A stretch of DNA of 64,000 bases from Anadara kagoshimensis. Taxonomy: Eukaryota; Mollusca; Bivalvia; Arcoida; Arcidae. Positions 1 to 10,960 of the stretch are shown here, piece by piece; the stretch's first letter is position 1, and the number at the start of each line of letters is the position of its first letter. The stretch lies in the NCBI GenBank assembly GCA_021292105.1, contig CM037869.1, positions 4,745,001-4,809,000 on the forward strand, given 5' to 3'. The translations under genes were made by a program, and so were the position numbers. Below the pieces are notes generated by a model. It had not been told where the DNA came from, ran no database searches, and worked only from the letters and a program-made list of their open reading frames with translations.

Positions 1-576
1 ATCATAACTGATTAATTATACAACAATATATATTATTATACCTTTTGTAAATTTCTCGAAATTTAATTGATTAATACGAAAGCCTATTAGGCTCATGAAT
101 AAAAAAAATAAAAAGAAGTTATAACGCAAATAACGGCGCTGTAATGCAAAATAAAGACGTTATAACGCAAATTCTAATGCAAAGATTTTGTAAACAGGAT
201 TTTGATTGGATCCCGGCCGCAGTAAAACCTACGTTTTACGGTCGGAGTTATGACGTCGCGTGCTGTCTAGGCTACTATTACGTCATGTATTCCTACACGC
301 CGGTACACGTGCTTTTGTTTACAAAACGTAATGACATAATTCATCCTTGTAAACAAAGATTTTGTTATATTCAAACATCGACATTTATTTGGCATTTGTA
401 TTTCAAAGAATAAAATCATTATACCTATGGATATCAGTACTTTAGTGATAGAACTATATTTGTGATGTGGCGTAACGATACAGGGCTACATTGATGCGTC
501 TGACTGTAACCGTAGCATCGGGAATCTTAATTTATTCAATTACTTTCAGCATTATTTTTTTGATTTGCATTAGAAT

Positions 577-743
577 GGAGATAACTATGTTACATTTGAA
601 GAGTTCCGACCGTAAAACGTGGATTTTACTGTCGCAAATACCGTTTACCTGGCTCCGCAAGCGTCGCCAGGTAGAACTCATTTTGCGACAGTAAAATCCA
701 CGTTTTACGGTCGGAACTCTTCAAATGTAACGTAGTTATCTCC
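577..743. repeat. Near-perfect inverted repeat (hairpin) inside the foldback element
   Basis: Arms of roughly 70 bp, from GGAGATAACTA at 577 to TAGTTATCTCC ending at 743, centred near 660. The tip carries a second hairpin with CCTGGC and GCCAGG. Part of the arm (GTAAAAC..ACGTTTTACGGTCGGAG) also occurs near 222-247, so this is a repeated module. No coding content is recognised. Confidence 0.75.
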
Positions 744-744
744 T

Positions 745-1545
745 AAATAACGCGAATTGAAAGGCGTTATAACGCCTTTAGATAGGCGTAATAACGCAAA
801 TTTAAAGGCGTTATAACGCGAATTAAACGCGTAAAAACGCGAATTAAATGGCGTTATCACACAAAATAAAGGCGTAATAACGCGAATTGAAATTGAAAGG
901 CGTTATAACGCCTTTAAAAATGCGTAATTACGCGAATTGAAAGGCGTTATAACACGAAATAAAGGCCTAATGACGCAAATTGAAATTGAAAGGCGTTATA
1001 ACGCCTTAAGAAAGGTGTAATTATGCGAATTGAAAGGCGTTATAACGCGAAACAAAGGCGTAATAAAGCGAATTGAAAGGCGTTATAACGCAAATTGAAA
1101 TTGAAAGGCGTTATAACGCCTTTAAAAATGCATAATAACGCGAATTGAAAGGCGTTATATCGCAAAATAAGGCCATAATAACGCGAATTGAAAGGCGTTA
1201 TACCAAGAAATAAAGGCGTAATAACGCGAATTGAAAGGCGTTATAATGCGAAATAAAGGCATAATAACGCGAATTAAAAGGCGTTATTACGCGAAAGAGG
1301 CCTACCATAACCATAATGATGTGAAGGTCCTGGGGTTTAATCTCTATCTCCCCCCCCCTTTACATACATATTTACGAAAGCCTATTATGCTCATGAATAA
1401 AAAAAAATAAAAAGCGTAATAACGCGAAAAAAGGTGTATAATGCGAAAAAGGCGTTATAACGCGAATTGAAATCGTTATAACGCGAAATAAAGGCGTAAC
1501 AACGCGAATTGAAAGGCGTTATAATGCCTTTTTTGTCTATATATT
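745..1545. repeat. ~22-bp minisatellite, left array
   Basis: Degenerate tandem units of the form GGCGTTATAACGCGAATTGA, with variants GGCGTAATAACGC and AAATAAAGGCG. The core GGCGTTATAACGCC is itself palindromic. The array is interrupted at about 1305-1420 by the inner inverted segment and a copy of the element end. Confidence 0.85.
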
Positions 1546-1936
1546 GAGCAGTCACTTCCCTGGAGAATGTTTCTCTCCATAGGTTAACAACCCTCACCAC
1601 AAACAAATTGGTTTTAGTTTGAATAGCTTAAGGCAACTGCAAGTGATTTTACCTTGATCTATTCATACTAAGATGTCACAAATGTCATTTAATCATTGTT
1701 AAAAGTTAGCGATTGACAATTGGACAGGAACTTTTTAATAAACAGCCATGTGTATATTGCCAATGTTTATCAATGTTTATATTTAAGATTACTTATAAAA
1801 TTTCCACCCCCATATAAAATGATGCTCTTTATGAAAAAACATTGAAAAGAAACCTTTCTTTATGGTTTACTGAAATAGTATGTTTCAGCGCAGAATCGGA
1901 TGAAACAGCTTATTACATTACATACAGTTGTGCAGG

Positions 1937-1938
<2 letters not shown>

Positions 1939-2009
<71 letters not shown>
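1939..2009. repeat. (CA)n microsatellite
   Basis: Uninterrupted CA dinucleotide run of about 35 copies, followed at 2024 by a G-run. It sits at the centre of the foldback-like element. ORFs crossing it are artefacts. Confidence 0.97.
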
Positions 2010-2010
<1 letters not shown>

Positions 2011-2084
2011 TTAATATGTATGTAAGGGGGGGGGGGGTTAGAGATTAAACCCCAGGACCTCCACATCATTATGGTAGGCATCTT

Positions 2085-2635
2085 TATTTGGCGTTAATAC
2101 GCCTTTATTTTGCGTTACAACGCCTTTCAATTCTCGTTATTACGCCTTTATTTCGCGTTATAACGTCTTTCAATTCGCGTTATTACGCCTTTATTTCGCG
2201 TTATAATGCCTTTCAATTCGCGTTACTACGCCTTTATTTTGCGTTATAATGCCTTTCAATTCGCGTTATTACGCCTTTATTTCGCGTTATAATGCCTTTC
2301 AATTCGCGTTATTACGCCTTTTAATTCGCGTTATAATGCCTTTCAATTTGCGTTATTACGCCTTTATTTCGCGTTATAATGCCTTTCAATTCGCGTTACT
2401 ACGCCTTTATTTCGCGTTATAATGCCTTTCAATTCGCGTTACTACGCCTTTATTTCGCGTTATAATGCCTTTCAATTCGCGTTATTACGCCTTTATGTCG
2501 CGTTATAATGCCTTTCAATTCGCGTTACTACGCCTTTATTTCGCGTTATAATGTCTTTCAATTCGCGTTACAACGCCTTTATTTCGCGTTATAATGCCTT
2601 TCAATTCGCGTTATTACGCCTTTTAATTTTTTTTT
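2085..2635. repeat. ~22-bp minisatellite, right array (opposite orientation)
   Basis: Reverse-complement version of the left array: units of TTTCAATTCGCGTTATTACG and CCTTTATTTCGCGTTATAATG alternate. It is more homogeneous than the left array, suggesting more recent homogenisation of this arm. Confidence 0.85.
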
Positions 2636-2664
2636 ATTTATGAGCCTAATAGGCTTTCGTAGGT

Positions 2665-3205
2665 TAATAAGCGTTTACGTAAATTTAATATCACCCTCGG
2701 ATATCAGAAAATCTGACGTCACAGGGTGACATTACGTGAGCGGTTGAAAGTACGACAATTGTCACTCTTTGAAATTCATTGTCAAACGAAGCGAAGCCGA
2801 AATTTCTCTGGGTGACAATATGGACTGTCGCACTATCTAAAATGTAATATTTATGTAATGCACAACGGTAGGTAAAAGCAACATTACTTATTACTATACA
2901 TTACATGCACAAATGATAGTAAAACCGACTTGTCCAAGGTCGGTGGTATTAATTTATTTATAATTATACCCCTATTTTGAAATTATCCTTTTTCACCATT
3001 TAGGGGGGGGGGGGCATTTTGTTACAAAAAATAACAGTTCTTCAATCAAATATTTTACATACACCCACACCACACCACACCACAACCACACCGTCCCTTT
3101 GATAGATCGCATGAGCCTGGATAAATATAGAACAAAAACTATATGTTAGCTACGATATAATAAAAGTTTAAACATTTTTGTTATTTTTCTTGGTCTAGTG
3201 TCAAT
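2665..3205. other. Intergenic, no gene recognised
   Basis: Contains one CRE-type palindrome TGACGTCA near 2713, a G-run at 3003-3014 and a CACAC/CCACAC-rich stretch at 3061-3092. No coding signal was recognised. Confidence 0.5.
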
Positions 3206-3269
3206 TTGCAATCAAACAATGCCACTTTAAACCATTTGAAATATTTTGTCAAGAGCAATTGTTACTTAC

Positions 3270-4562
3270 ACATTGGACATGTTTGTGTGGCGCTTGTTGG
3301 TGGTGGAGTGGTGAAAAATGGAAATAAAAATCCTGGTTTGACATTAATTTTCATGGTTGTGGAACCTGCTTGTTTCTTTGATGTTCCGAGAGTTGTTGGT
3401 ACCGACCATGTTGTAGTTTCAATCGTACTGGAAACTAAACCTTGATCCATTTCAGTAGTAATATCTAAGGCCGTAGATTTTATTCCTTCATCAGTTGTTG
3501 TTTGTTCTTTTGTTGAACTGGTCGTTTTCCATTGTGGTGTTGATGTTGGTAGTTGTGGTGTAGGCGATGGATGTTTTGTGGCTGTGTCAGTTTGTGTCTG
3601 TATTGTAGCCGCTGGTGGTTCTGTGGATATGTCAGTTTGTGGCTGGGTTGTAGCCTCCCCTGACTCTGTAGTTTCAGTTTTTGCCTGTGTTGTAACCGCT
3701 GGGGTACTGTAGTGTCAGTCTCTGTTGTAGCTTCCGGTGACTCTTTAGTTGTGTCAGTTTGTGGGCTGTGTTGTAGCCACTGGTGATTCTGTAGTGTCAG
3801 TCTCTGTTGTAGCTTCCGGTGACTCTGTAGTTGTGTCAGTTTGTGGCTGTGTTGTAGCCGCTGATGGTTCTGTGGATTTGTCAGTTTGTAGCTGTGTTGT
3901 AGCCTCCCCTGACTCTGTAGTTCAGTTTTTGCCTGTGTTGTAACCGCGGGGGTGCTGTATTGTCAGTCTCTGTTGTAGCTTCCGGTGACTCTGTAGTTGT
4001 GTCAGTTTGGGGCTGTGTTGTAGCCACTGGTGATTCTGTAGTGTCATCTCTGTTGTAGCTTCCGGTGACTCTGTAGTTGTGTCAGTTTGTGGCTGTGTTG
4101 TAGCCGCTGGTGGTTCTGTTGATGTGTCAGTTTGTGTCTGTGTTGTAGCCGCTGGTGGTTCTGTTGATGTGTCAGTTTGTGTCTGTGTTGTAGCCTCCAC
4201 TGACTCTGAAGTGTCAGCTTGAGGCTGTGTTGTAACCGTTGCCTCTGTTGTTGTGTCAGTTTGTGGCGCTGTTGTAGCCGCTGATGGGTCTGTGGATGTG
4301 TCAATTTGTGGCTGTGTTGTAGCCGCTAGTGGTTCTGTGGTTGTGTCAATTTGTGACTGTGTTGTAGACTCAGAACGCTCTGTAGTTGGGTCAATTTGTG
4401 ACTGTGATGTAGTCTTGGAACTCGCTGTTGTTGCCTCAATATCTGTGCCACTATTATCAGAGACTGTCGGACAGCCTGGTCCCGGCTGAACACCAATTTG
4501 AGGCAAAACATCACATATCTCTGTCAGCTGACTTCTGTCGGTAATATCACAGTTTCCTACCT
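3270..4562 (-). CDS. Long exon of a Thr/Ser-rich mucin-like tandem-repeat protein (partial gene)
   Basis: Minus-strand exon with an acceptor (TTTATTTCCAG) ending near 4563 and a donor (GTAAGTAAC) starting at 3269. It begins with a non-repeat segment containing CDITDRSQLTEICDVLPQ and PGPGCPTVSDNSGTD. It then enters about 20 copies of a ~15-residue unit of the form ATTQPQTDTTTESPE, and ends with a Thr/Pro-rich segment and TCPMC. High Thr with Ser/Pro and few hydrophobic residues resembles an O-glycosylated secreted or surface protein; this is inferred from composition only. Upstream (signal peptide) and downstream exons were not found; the 43-bp satellite lies in the presumed upstream intron. 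Single-base differences between units near 4045, 3921 and 3769 shift the frame and create a stop near 3922. First and last parts are nevertheless in the same frame, so the indels balance. Assembly error, polymorphism and pseudogene are all possible. Confidence 0.6.
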
Positions 4563-4564
4563 CT

Positions 4565-5265
4565 GGAAATAAAACAAATGTATAAATACCCCAAATATTT
4601 GTAATTGAGACATACAAATTAACAAGAGTCTCCCGCAATCTCATCCTCATTCAAGCATGAAAAGCAGTTCGAGGCATAAATGTAAACCGGGTTTCAAATC
4701 GTTAATTTTGAATTCATGTGACCAATTTCCATGGAAACAAGATTAATAAGAACATCTACACCTTGTACTAAATAACGACATGAAGTTTCAAACGATCAAC
4801 CAATAATTGTTCCAGAGATCTGAATTAAGAAAAAGTGTCCCAGGCACGTTTCACTAGACGTCCTCTTTTATATAAGTGACGAGAGAAAATCAACAGTTTC
4901 TGGAAATTGGCCCTGCTAGTACAGTACACAGACCAGTAGAAAAACTGAACTACCAAAACAGACTCGATATCCGGCGGTCGGATAGAGGCCAAAAACCGCA
5001 GGAATATTGGTAGCCGAGATACGCTGATAAGATAGCTTAAGTTTTAAACTTTTGACAGGTATCATTGTAGATATTATACTAATATTTCCAGAGAATTAAA
5101 TCTCTTTGTTCCGCGTTTCCTTTCATTTCACGTGCAATGGGTTTAGCTAGCTAGACAGGTAGTGCGTACCGTTTTGGAACCCCCGGCCTGATATCCTTGA
5201 TGGAAGTTAACGAGATTTCGCCAGTTGTTCCTTCTTGGAAGATCGTTATTTTAACATGGATCGGT
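4565..5265. other. Non-coding stretch upstream of the mucin-like exon
   Basis: Probably intron or 5' flank of the minus-strand mucin-like gene. No exon with a convincing signal peptide and donor was found, and no repeat family was recognised. Confidence 0.35.
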
Positions 5266-6850
5266 AGGTTTTGTTTGATATTTAACTTACCCGTGTTATA
5301 ATATCCAAGGTTTTGTTTGATATTTTAACTTACCCGTGTTGTAATGTCCAATGATTTGTTTGATATTTTAACTTACCCGTGTTGTAATATCCAAGGTTTT
5401 GTTTGATATTTTAACTTACCCGTGTTGTAATGTCCAATGATTTGTTTGATATTTTAACTTACCCGTGTTGTAATGTCCAATGATTTGTTTGATATTTTAA
5501 CTTACCCGTGTTGTAATATCCAATGATTTGTTTGATATTTTAACTTACCCGTGTTGTAATGTCCAATGATTTGTTTGATATTTTAACTTACCCGTGTTGT
5601 AATGTCCAATGATTTGTTTGATATTTTAACTTACCCGTGTTGTAATGTCCAATGATTTGTTTGATATTTAACTTACCCGTGTTGTAATGTCCAATGATTT
5701 GTTTGATATTTTAACTTACCCGTGTTGTAATATCCAATGATTTGTTTGATATTTTAACTTACCCATGTTGTAAATCCAATGATTTGTTTGATATTTTAAC
5801 TTACCGTGTTGTAATGTCCAATGATTTGTTTGATATTTTAACTTACCCGTGTTGTAATATCCAATGATTTGTTTGATATTTTAACTTACCCGTGTTGTAA
5901 TGTCCAATGATTTGTTTGATATTTTAACTTACCCGTGTTGTAATGTCCAATGATTTGTTTGATATTTTAACTTACCCGTGTTGTAATATCCAATGCTTTG
6001 TTTGATATTTTAACTTACCCGTGTTGTAATATCCAATGATTTGTTTGATATTTTAACTTACCCGTGTTGTAATGTCCAATGATTTGTTTGATATTTTAAC
6101 TTACCCGTGTTGTAATATCCAATGATTTGTTTGATATTTTAACTTACCCGTGTTGTAATGTCCAATGATTTGTTTGATATTTTAACTTACCCGTGTTCTA
6201 ATATCCAAGGTTTTGTTTGATATTTTAACTTACCCGTGTTGTAATATCCATGATTTGTTTGATATTTTAACTTACCCGTGTTGTAATGTCCAATGATTTG
6301 TTTGATATTTTAACTTACCCGTGTTGTAATATCCAATTTTGTTTGATATTTTAACTTACCGTGTTGTAATATCAATGATTTGTTTGATATTTTAACTTAC
6401 CCGTGTTGTAATGTCCAATGATTTGTTTGATATTTTAACTTACCCGTGTTGTAATATCCAATTTTGTTTGATATTTTAACTTACCCGTGTTGTAATATCC
6501 ATGATTTGTTTGATATTTTAACTTACCCGTGTTGTAATATCCAATGATTTGTTTGATATTTTAACTTACCCATGTTGTAATATCCAATGATTTGTTTGAT
6601 ATTTTAACTTACCCATGTTGTAATATCCAAGGTTTTGTTTGATATTTTAACTTACCCGTGTTGTAATATCCAATGATTTGTTTGATATTTTAACTTACCC
6701 GTGTTGTAATGTCCAATGATTTGTTTGATATTTTAACTTACCCGTGTTGTAATGTCCAATGATTTGTTTGATATTTTAACTTACCCGTGTTGTAATATCC
6801 AATGATTTGTTTGATATTTAACTTACCCGTGTTGTAATGTCCAATGATTT
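5266..6850. repeat. 43-bp satellite array
   Basis: About 36 head-to-tail copies of a 43-bp unit containing TGTTTGATATTTTAACTTAC and CCGTGTTGTAATGTCCAATG. Variants differ mainly at ATGTCC/ATATCC and AATGATTTG/AAGGTTTTG, plus occasional 1-3-bp deletions. There is no spacer between units. On the minus strand each unit carries GGGTAAGTTAA, a splice-donor-like string. Confidence 0.97.
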
Positions 6851-7196
6851 CAAGAACATCACTCTTGCTAAAATCATTTACGTGATCTGTAATAATAATT
6901 ATATCTAAATAATAACTACAAATCATAAATAATAATAACTACAAATCAAGCGGAAAATCGATTAATGGATCAATTTAGTTTTACATGTTTCTTTTTCAGT
7001 ATTATTTCACAAACTGTATATGTAGCAATAAACGAAAATAAAGCATTCGCAAATATTTTATTTTGAAATTATTTGGTTCAAATTTGCATTGACTATCATC
7101 CAACGACGCAAATGTATGCGAATATTTTGAAATAGTAATTCCCGCGAAAATAAAAATAATGAAAAATGAAAATTAGTGCGAATGTTTTGGAATGAC
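6851..7196. other. AT-rich flank, no gene recognised
   Basis: Short A/T-rich tracts and loosely repeated 'gcgaaaataaa'-like strings. No ORF with support. Confidence 0.4.
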
Positions 7197-7404
7197 AATG
7201 GGGTTAGCCGCTGTACCCACGTGATACCCTCTAACGTTTGTGTGGAACACTTGTTTCAAATGAATATGGAATCGCATAAGATGACGTTTTTCTGTAAAAA
7301 CGACGTCATTCCGGAAATTTGTGACGTTGACGTTTTCCAATACGTTCCGTACAAACGTTAAAATGTATTGATCACGTGACACCACAGCGGTTAACCCATT
7401 CTTA
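7197..7404. mobile_element. MITE-like element with ~45-bp terminal inverted repeats
   Basis: Left end TGGGGTTAGCCGCTG..CCACGTGATACC..TAACGTTTGT is mirrored at the right end, which on the minus strand reads TGGGTTAACCGCTGTGG..CACGTGATC..TTAACGTTTGT. The interior (about 110 bp) holds an inverted pair around TTTTTCTGTAAAAACGACG. There is no coding capacity. Length and long TIRs fit a non-autonomous DNA transposon. Confidence 0.7.
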
Positions 7405-7703
7405 CGCCAAAATTTTCCCGAAATGTAAGGATTTGATGCTACATATACCATGCATGTTTATGTGAGAGGTCAAACATTCCTATCATAATTGGTAGATAGT
7501 AAAACGTCAGTTGGCTGCAAGCGCCATATTGCAAATCCAGTCAAACGCAAAGTGGTATGTATAATTAAATTACATGAAAATTCCTGTTAGCGGTCTATTG
7601 AAAATCATATCACACTCAAGTTGTGACCTGTACAACTAAGTTGCAATGTCTGTCAAAATAACATCAGTTAACAGTTTAATCAAATTGCAGGCCGTCGCAT
7701 TAC

Positions 7704-7940
7704 TACTGTAGCTCAATTCGTAGAGGGCTCGCTCTGAATTTAGGAGGTCATGGGTTCGAACCTCGACCCGAGTCTGAGCAAGACTTCCAAAAAGGTAGTG
7801 ACGGGTTTTCGCTCACCACTCGGCATTTAGAAATATCGCTCATGAAGTACTTAGGAGACCCTAAAACCGATTTTCTGCCACTGCACCTTCAGCTGGCGAC
7901 GTCTCGATATAAGTGAAATACTCTTGACTGGAATTAATTA
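7704..7940 (+). mobile_element. tRNA-derived SINE
   Basis: The head resembles a tRNA with an A-box-like TAGCTCAATTCGTAGAG and a B box GGTTCGAACC. The body has AGTCTGAGCAAGACTTCC, GGTAGTGACGGGTTTTCGCT and CACTCGGCATTTAG, and ends with CTCGATATAAGTGAAATACT. The same body occurs in reverse orientation at about 9.8, 22.4, 28.2, 31.0 and 58.7 kb. Confidence 0.85.
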
Positions 7941-8325
7941 AACATAAACAGATAAATTTGTTGATAGGCTTTCGGTCATTTTGGTATAATTTTATACCGT
8001 TTTCATCATTTTTGGATGGTATTTTAGGAATTTTTCCCTTTAATCGAGACTGTTAGTTCAGGAAGGGACAGTTCAGGGATGATGGAGGAAACTGGAGTGC
8101 CCAAAAAAACACTGACATTCAGCAAGAGAAGTGACACTTTTTATTTATCAGTAAACTTACCTGATATGCTATAAACGGTAACAGGATTGGAGTTAACATA
8201 GAGGTACATAGGATACGGATGGTGGTTCTCCAGGTGAAAAATGGAAAGAAAAACTTTAGTAATGTCATCACTCATCTGTATTTGAAAAAGATTCCCTTGG
8301 TAAGGGCTGAAAAAGAGAATATAAT
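7941..8325. other. Non-coding stretch, no gene recognised
   Basis: Includes ATGATGGAGGAAACTGGAGTGCCC (8080-8103), which resembles the tail of the SINE families seen at 16.9 and 25.2 kb and may be a SINE-tail relic. The rest shows no recognised element. Confidence 0.4.
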
Positions 8326-9410
8326 TAACTGCAATACCATGTAATACAATGCAACAAAATACAATGTTTTGTAATACAATACAATGAAAAACAATACAGT
8401 AAATTATACAATACAATATAGAAGAGTACAATACAAAATACAATACAATACAATGCAAACAATACAAAAAGATCCAGTACAAAACACAATGTTATGTAAT
8501 TTAATACAATACAAAACAATACAGTAAAGTACAATACAAAAACAATGCATTATACTAGTAGTATAGAACAGTACAATGCAATACAAAAGAGTACAATATA
8601 AAACATAATACAAAAAAATCAGTATATAGAACGGAACAATACAAAATATAATGCAATACAATACAGTATGAAACAGTGCTAAGCAATACAATACAGTTGA
8701 ATAAAATACAAAATACAATACATTGGAATGCAGTACAAAATAATGAAATACAGTAGAGTACAATACAAAATACAATGTAATACAATACAGTAGAGTACAA
8801 TACAAAATACAATACAGTAGAGTACAATACAAAATACAATGTAATACAATACAGTAGAGTACAATACAAAATACAATGTAATACAATACAGTAGAGTACA
8901 ATACAAAATACAATGTAATACAATACAGTAGAGTACAATACAAAATACAATGTAATACAATACAGTAGAGTAAATACAAAATACAATGTAATACAATACA
9001 GTAGAGTACAATACAAAATACAATGTAATACAATACAGTAGAGTACAATACAAAATACAATGCAATACAATACAGTAGAGTACAATACAAAATACAATGT
9101 AATACAATACAGTAGAGTAAAATACAAAATACAATGTAATACAATACAGTAGAGTACAATACAAAATACAATGTAATACAATACAGTAGAGTACAATACA
9201 AAATACAATGCAATACAATACAGTAGAGTAAAATACAAAATACAATGTAATACAATACAGTAGAGTACAATACAAAATACAATGTAATACAATACAGTAA
9301 AGTTCAATACAAAATACAATGTAATACAATACAGTAGAGTACAATACAAAATAAACACAGAACAGTACAATACAAAAGAAATTGTAATGCAATGAAATGC
9401 AACATATACA
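8326..9410. repeat. ATACA-derived array with 37-bp higher-order unit
   Basis: Irregular TACAATACAA-type repeat that becomes regular at about 8750-9345, with about 15 copies of a 37-bp unit containing CAGTAGAGTACAATACAAAA and TACAATGTAATACAATA. Copies differ at ATGTAAT/ATGCAAT and by single-base losses. The long minus-strand ORFs here (Tyr/Cys/Ile/Leu/Val only) are simple-repeat artefacts. Confidence 0.95.
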
Positions 9411-9610
9411 TTACAAATTTAAGCAATTAATTGTCATCTGTTCATGATGCTGACACTTTTATTCGTACGTTCAGTTTTTGACTATAGTTACATGTTCAAA
9501 CCATCTGCAAGCAAAATGGCTGATTGTTTGACTCTCAAGTCTCTGAACACATTGTCGGTTGACAGAGTAATTTCAAGAAAGATACACATTTATTCAATGT
9601 ATCTTACAAA

Positions 9611-9735
9611 GTGCAGTACCGACTTGTTGAAATTTAACGCTGAGCTAAAAAGATGGTTGAAGTTTGGATGCCGAGGGGTGGAGATATGTATAGCCAATTA
9701 CCGAATAGCTACCGAGGTATATATGTATCAAGATA
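9611..9735 (+). mobile_element. Partial copy of the AGTTTAACACTAAGC MITE family
   Basis: CAGTACCGACTTGTTGAAATTTAACGCTGAGCT resembles the left ends of the copies at 11.95, 15.22 and 21.69 kb; CCAATTACCGAATAGC also matches the 21.7-kb copy. A matching right end is not clear, so this is called partial. Confidence 0.45.
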
Positions 9736-9756
9736 AGTCGTCAATTAGGCACTGTA

Positions 9757-10290
9757 ACAACTGATTGATTGATTGATGTTTTACGTTACAGTCAAGAATA
9801 TTACACTTCAATCGAGACGTCAACAGCTATAGGTGAAGTGGCAACAAATAATTTATGCGTTTGTCGTTCGCTCGGTGCATTGAGGATTCTAAAACGTGAC
9901 ATACCTGCCGTGACAGGGGGCATTCTTTTAGGGTCTCTTCAGAAAGACACCGTGACGCTCATTTCAATATGCCAAGTGTTTGGTGAAAACTGTCACTACC
10001 TATTTTAAGTCTTGTTCATATTGATTGGTAGAGGTTCGAACCCACGACCACCCACATACGATTGATTGATTGAATGGGGTTTTACGTCTCAGTCAATAAT
10101 ATTTCTCCTATATCGAGACGTTACCAACTATAAGTGAAGTGTCAAAATTTTTTACCTTTGCAGTGCGCTCAGGGCAATGTGCATGGGTTCCAACCTACGA
10201 CCTCCCACGCAAAAATCGGGCACTCTGCCAACTGAGCTACTGTAGTGGTCCTCCCACATACAAAGCGATCACTCCACCAACTGGCTGAAA
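9757..10290 (-). mobile_element. tRNA-derived SINE carrying a second, nested SINE
   Basis: Minus-strand SINE starting after a short GATT repeat. It has the body features TCAAGAATATT, CGAGACGTC, GCCAAGTGTTTGGTGAAAAC and the B-box complement GGTTCGAACC near 10034. The tRNA head is interrupted at about 10059 by another copy and appears to resume at about 10252 (CTCCCACATACAAAGCGATC). Confidence 0.7.
10059..10250 (-). mobile_element. Internally deleted SINE nested in another SINE
   Basis: Begins with GATTGATTGAATGGGGTTTT, then TCTCAGTCAATAATATTTC, CGAGACGTTACC and a jump to the tRNA head (CCAACTGAGCTACTGTAG). It lacks the central body seen in other copies, so it is internally deleted. Confidence 0.65.
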
Positions 10291-10419
10291 CACTCTGACA
10301 GTACAGTTATGATATACAACTTACAGCACTAATTGACTGATATTCGTATTGAATGGATGGTTTACCACTGTAGAAGTTAAACAATCTTCTATGTTAATGC
10401 CTTTAGCCCCGGCCTGCGG

Positions 10420-10960
10420 ACAGTTGAACAAAATATCAAAAGTTCTCGTACTGGAGATAAACTTCATTTTTAACTGCAACAAAAACAGATTACGTTACTA
10501 TATGGAAGGTTATGTGTGCCATCATAACAGTTGAACAAAATATCAAACGTTCCCGTACTGGAGATAAACGACATTTGTAACTACAAAAAATAGGTAATTA
10601 TGGAGGGTTGTGTGTGCCACTATGACAGTTGAACAAAATATCAAATGTTCTCGTATTGGTGTAACTACAAAACAATAGGTAATTATGGAAAGTTATGTGT
10701 ACCATTATAACTGTTGAATAAAACATCAAATGTTCTCGTATTCGAGATAAACGACATTTGTAACTAAAAAGAAATAGGTAATTATGGAAGGTTATGAGTG
10801 CCATTATAATAGTTGAACAAAACATAATATGTTCTCGTACTAGAGATAAACGACATTTGTAAATACAACAAAAAACAGTTTACGTAACTATATGGAAGAT
10901 AATGTGTGCCATACAACGTAAAATGTTCTCGTATTAATTTTGAGATTAACGTCGTTTCTG
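10420..10960. repeat. ~97-bp degenerate tandem repeat
   Basis: Five copies of a unit starting CAGTTGAACAAAATATCAAA and containing TTCTCGTACTGGAGATAAAC and GGTAATTATGGAAGGTTATG. Starts are near 10421, 10529, 10626, 10711 and 10810, so unit length varies from 85 to 108 bp. Confidence 0.85.

Larger units (their letters stand above)
76..2664. mobile_element. Foldback-like element with tandem-repeat arms
   Basis: The outer ends are inverted copies of one segment: ACGAAAGCCTATTAGGCTCA near 76-96 on the + strand and its complement near 2640-2662. Each is followed inward by an A-rich or T-rich run. Inside, a ~22-bp repeat (GGCGTTATAACGCGAATTGA) runs in one orientation at about 745-1540 and in the opposite orientation at about 2085-2635. 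A third copy of the end segment lies at 1374-1410. A second inverted pair (about 1311-1372 and 2014-2078) surrounds the centre, which carries a CA microsatellite. Long inverted arms built of tandem repeats are the hallmark of foldback transposons. No transposase ORF is visible. Confidence 0.65.

Noticed and set aside
1842..2081. ORFs with poly(His-Thr) or poly(Val-Cys)
   Set aside because: Products of the (CA)n microsatellite.
3749..4489. Plus-strand ORFs rich in Val, Cys, Ser and Gly
   Set aside because: They are the antisense shadow of the Thr-rich repeat exon; repeat periodicity and splice sites favour the minus strand.
5266..6850. Possible CRISPR-like array
   Set aside because: Units are directly adjacent with no unique spacers and the organism is a metazoan; it is satellite DNA. 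The same applies to 12656-13664.
8325..9392. Four overlapping minus-strand ORFs up to 292 codons made of Tyr, Cys, Ile, Leu, Val and Phe
   Set aside because: They read through the ATACA-derived repeat in three frames at once; composition and frame independence show a simple-repeat artefact.
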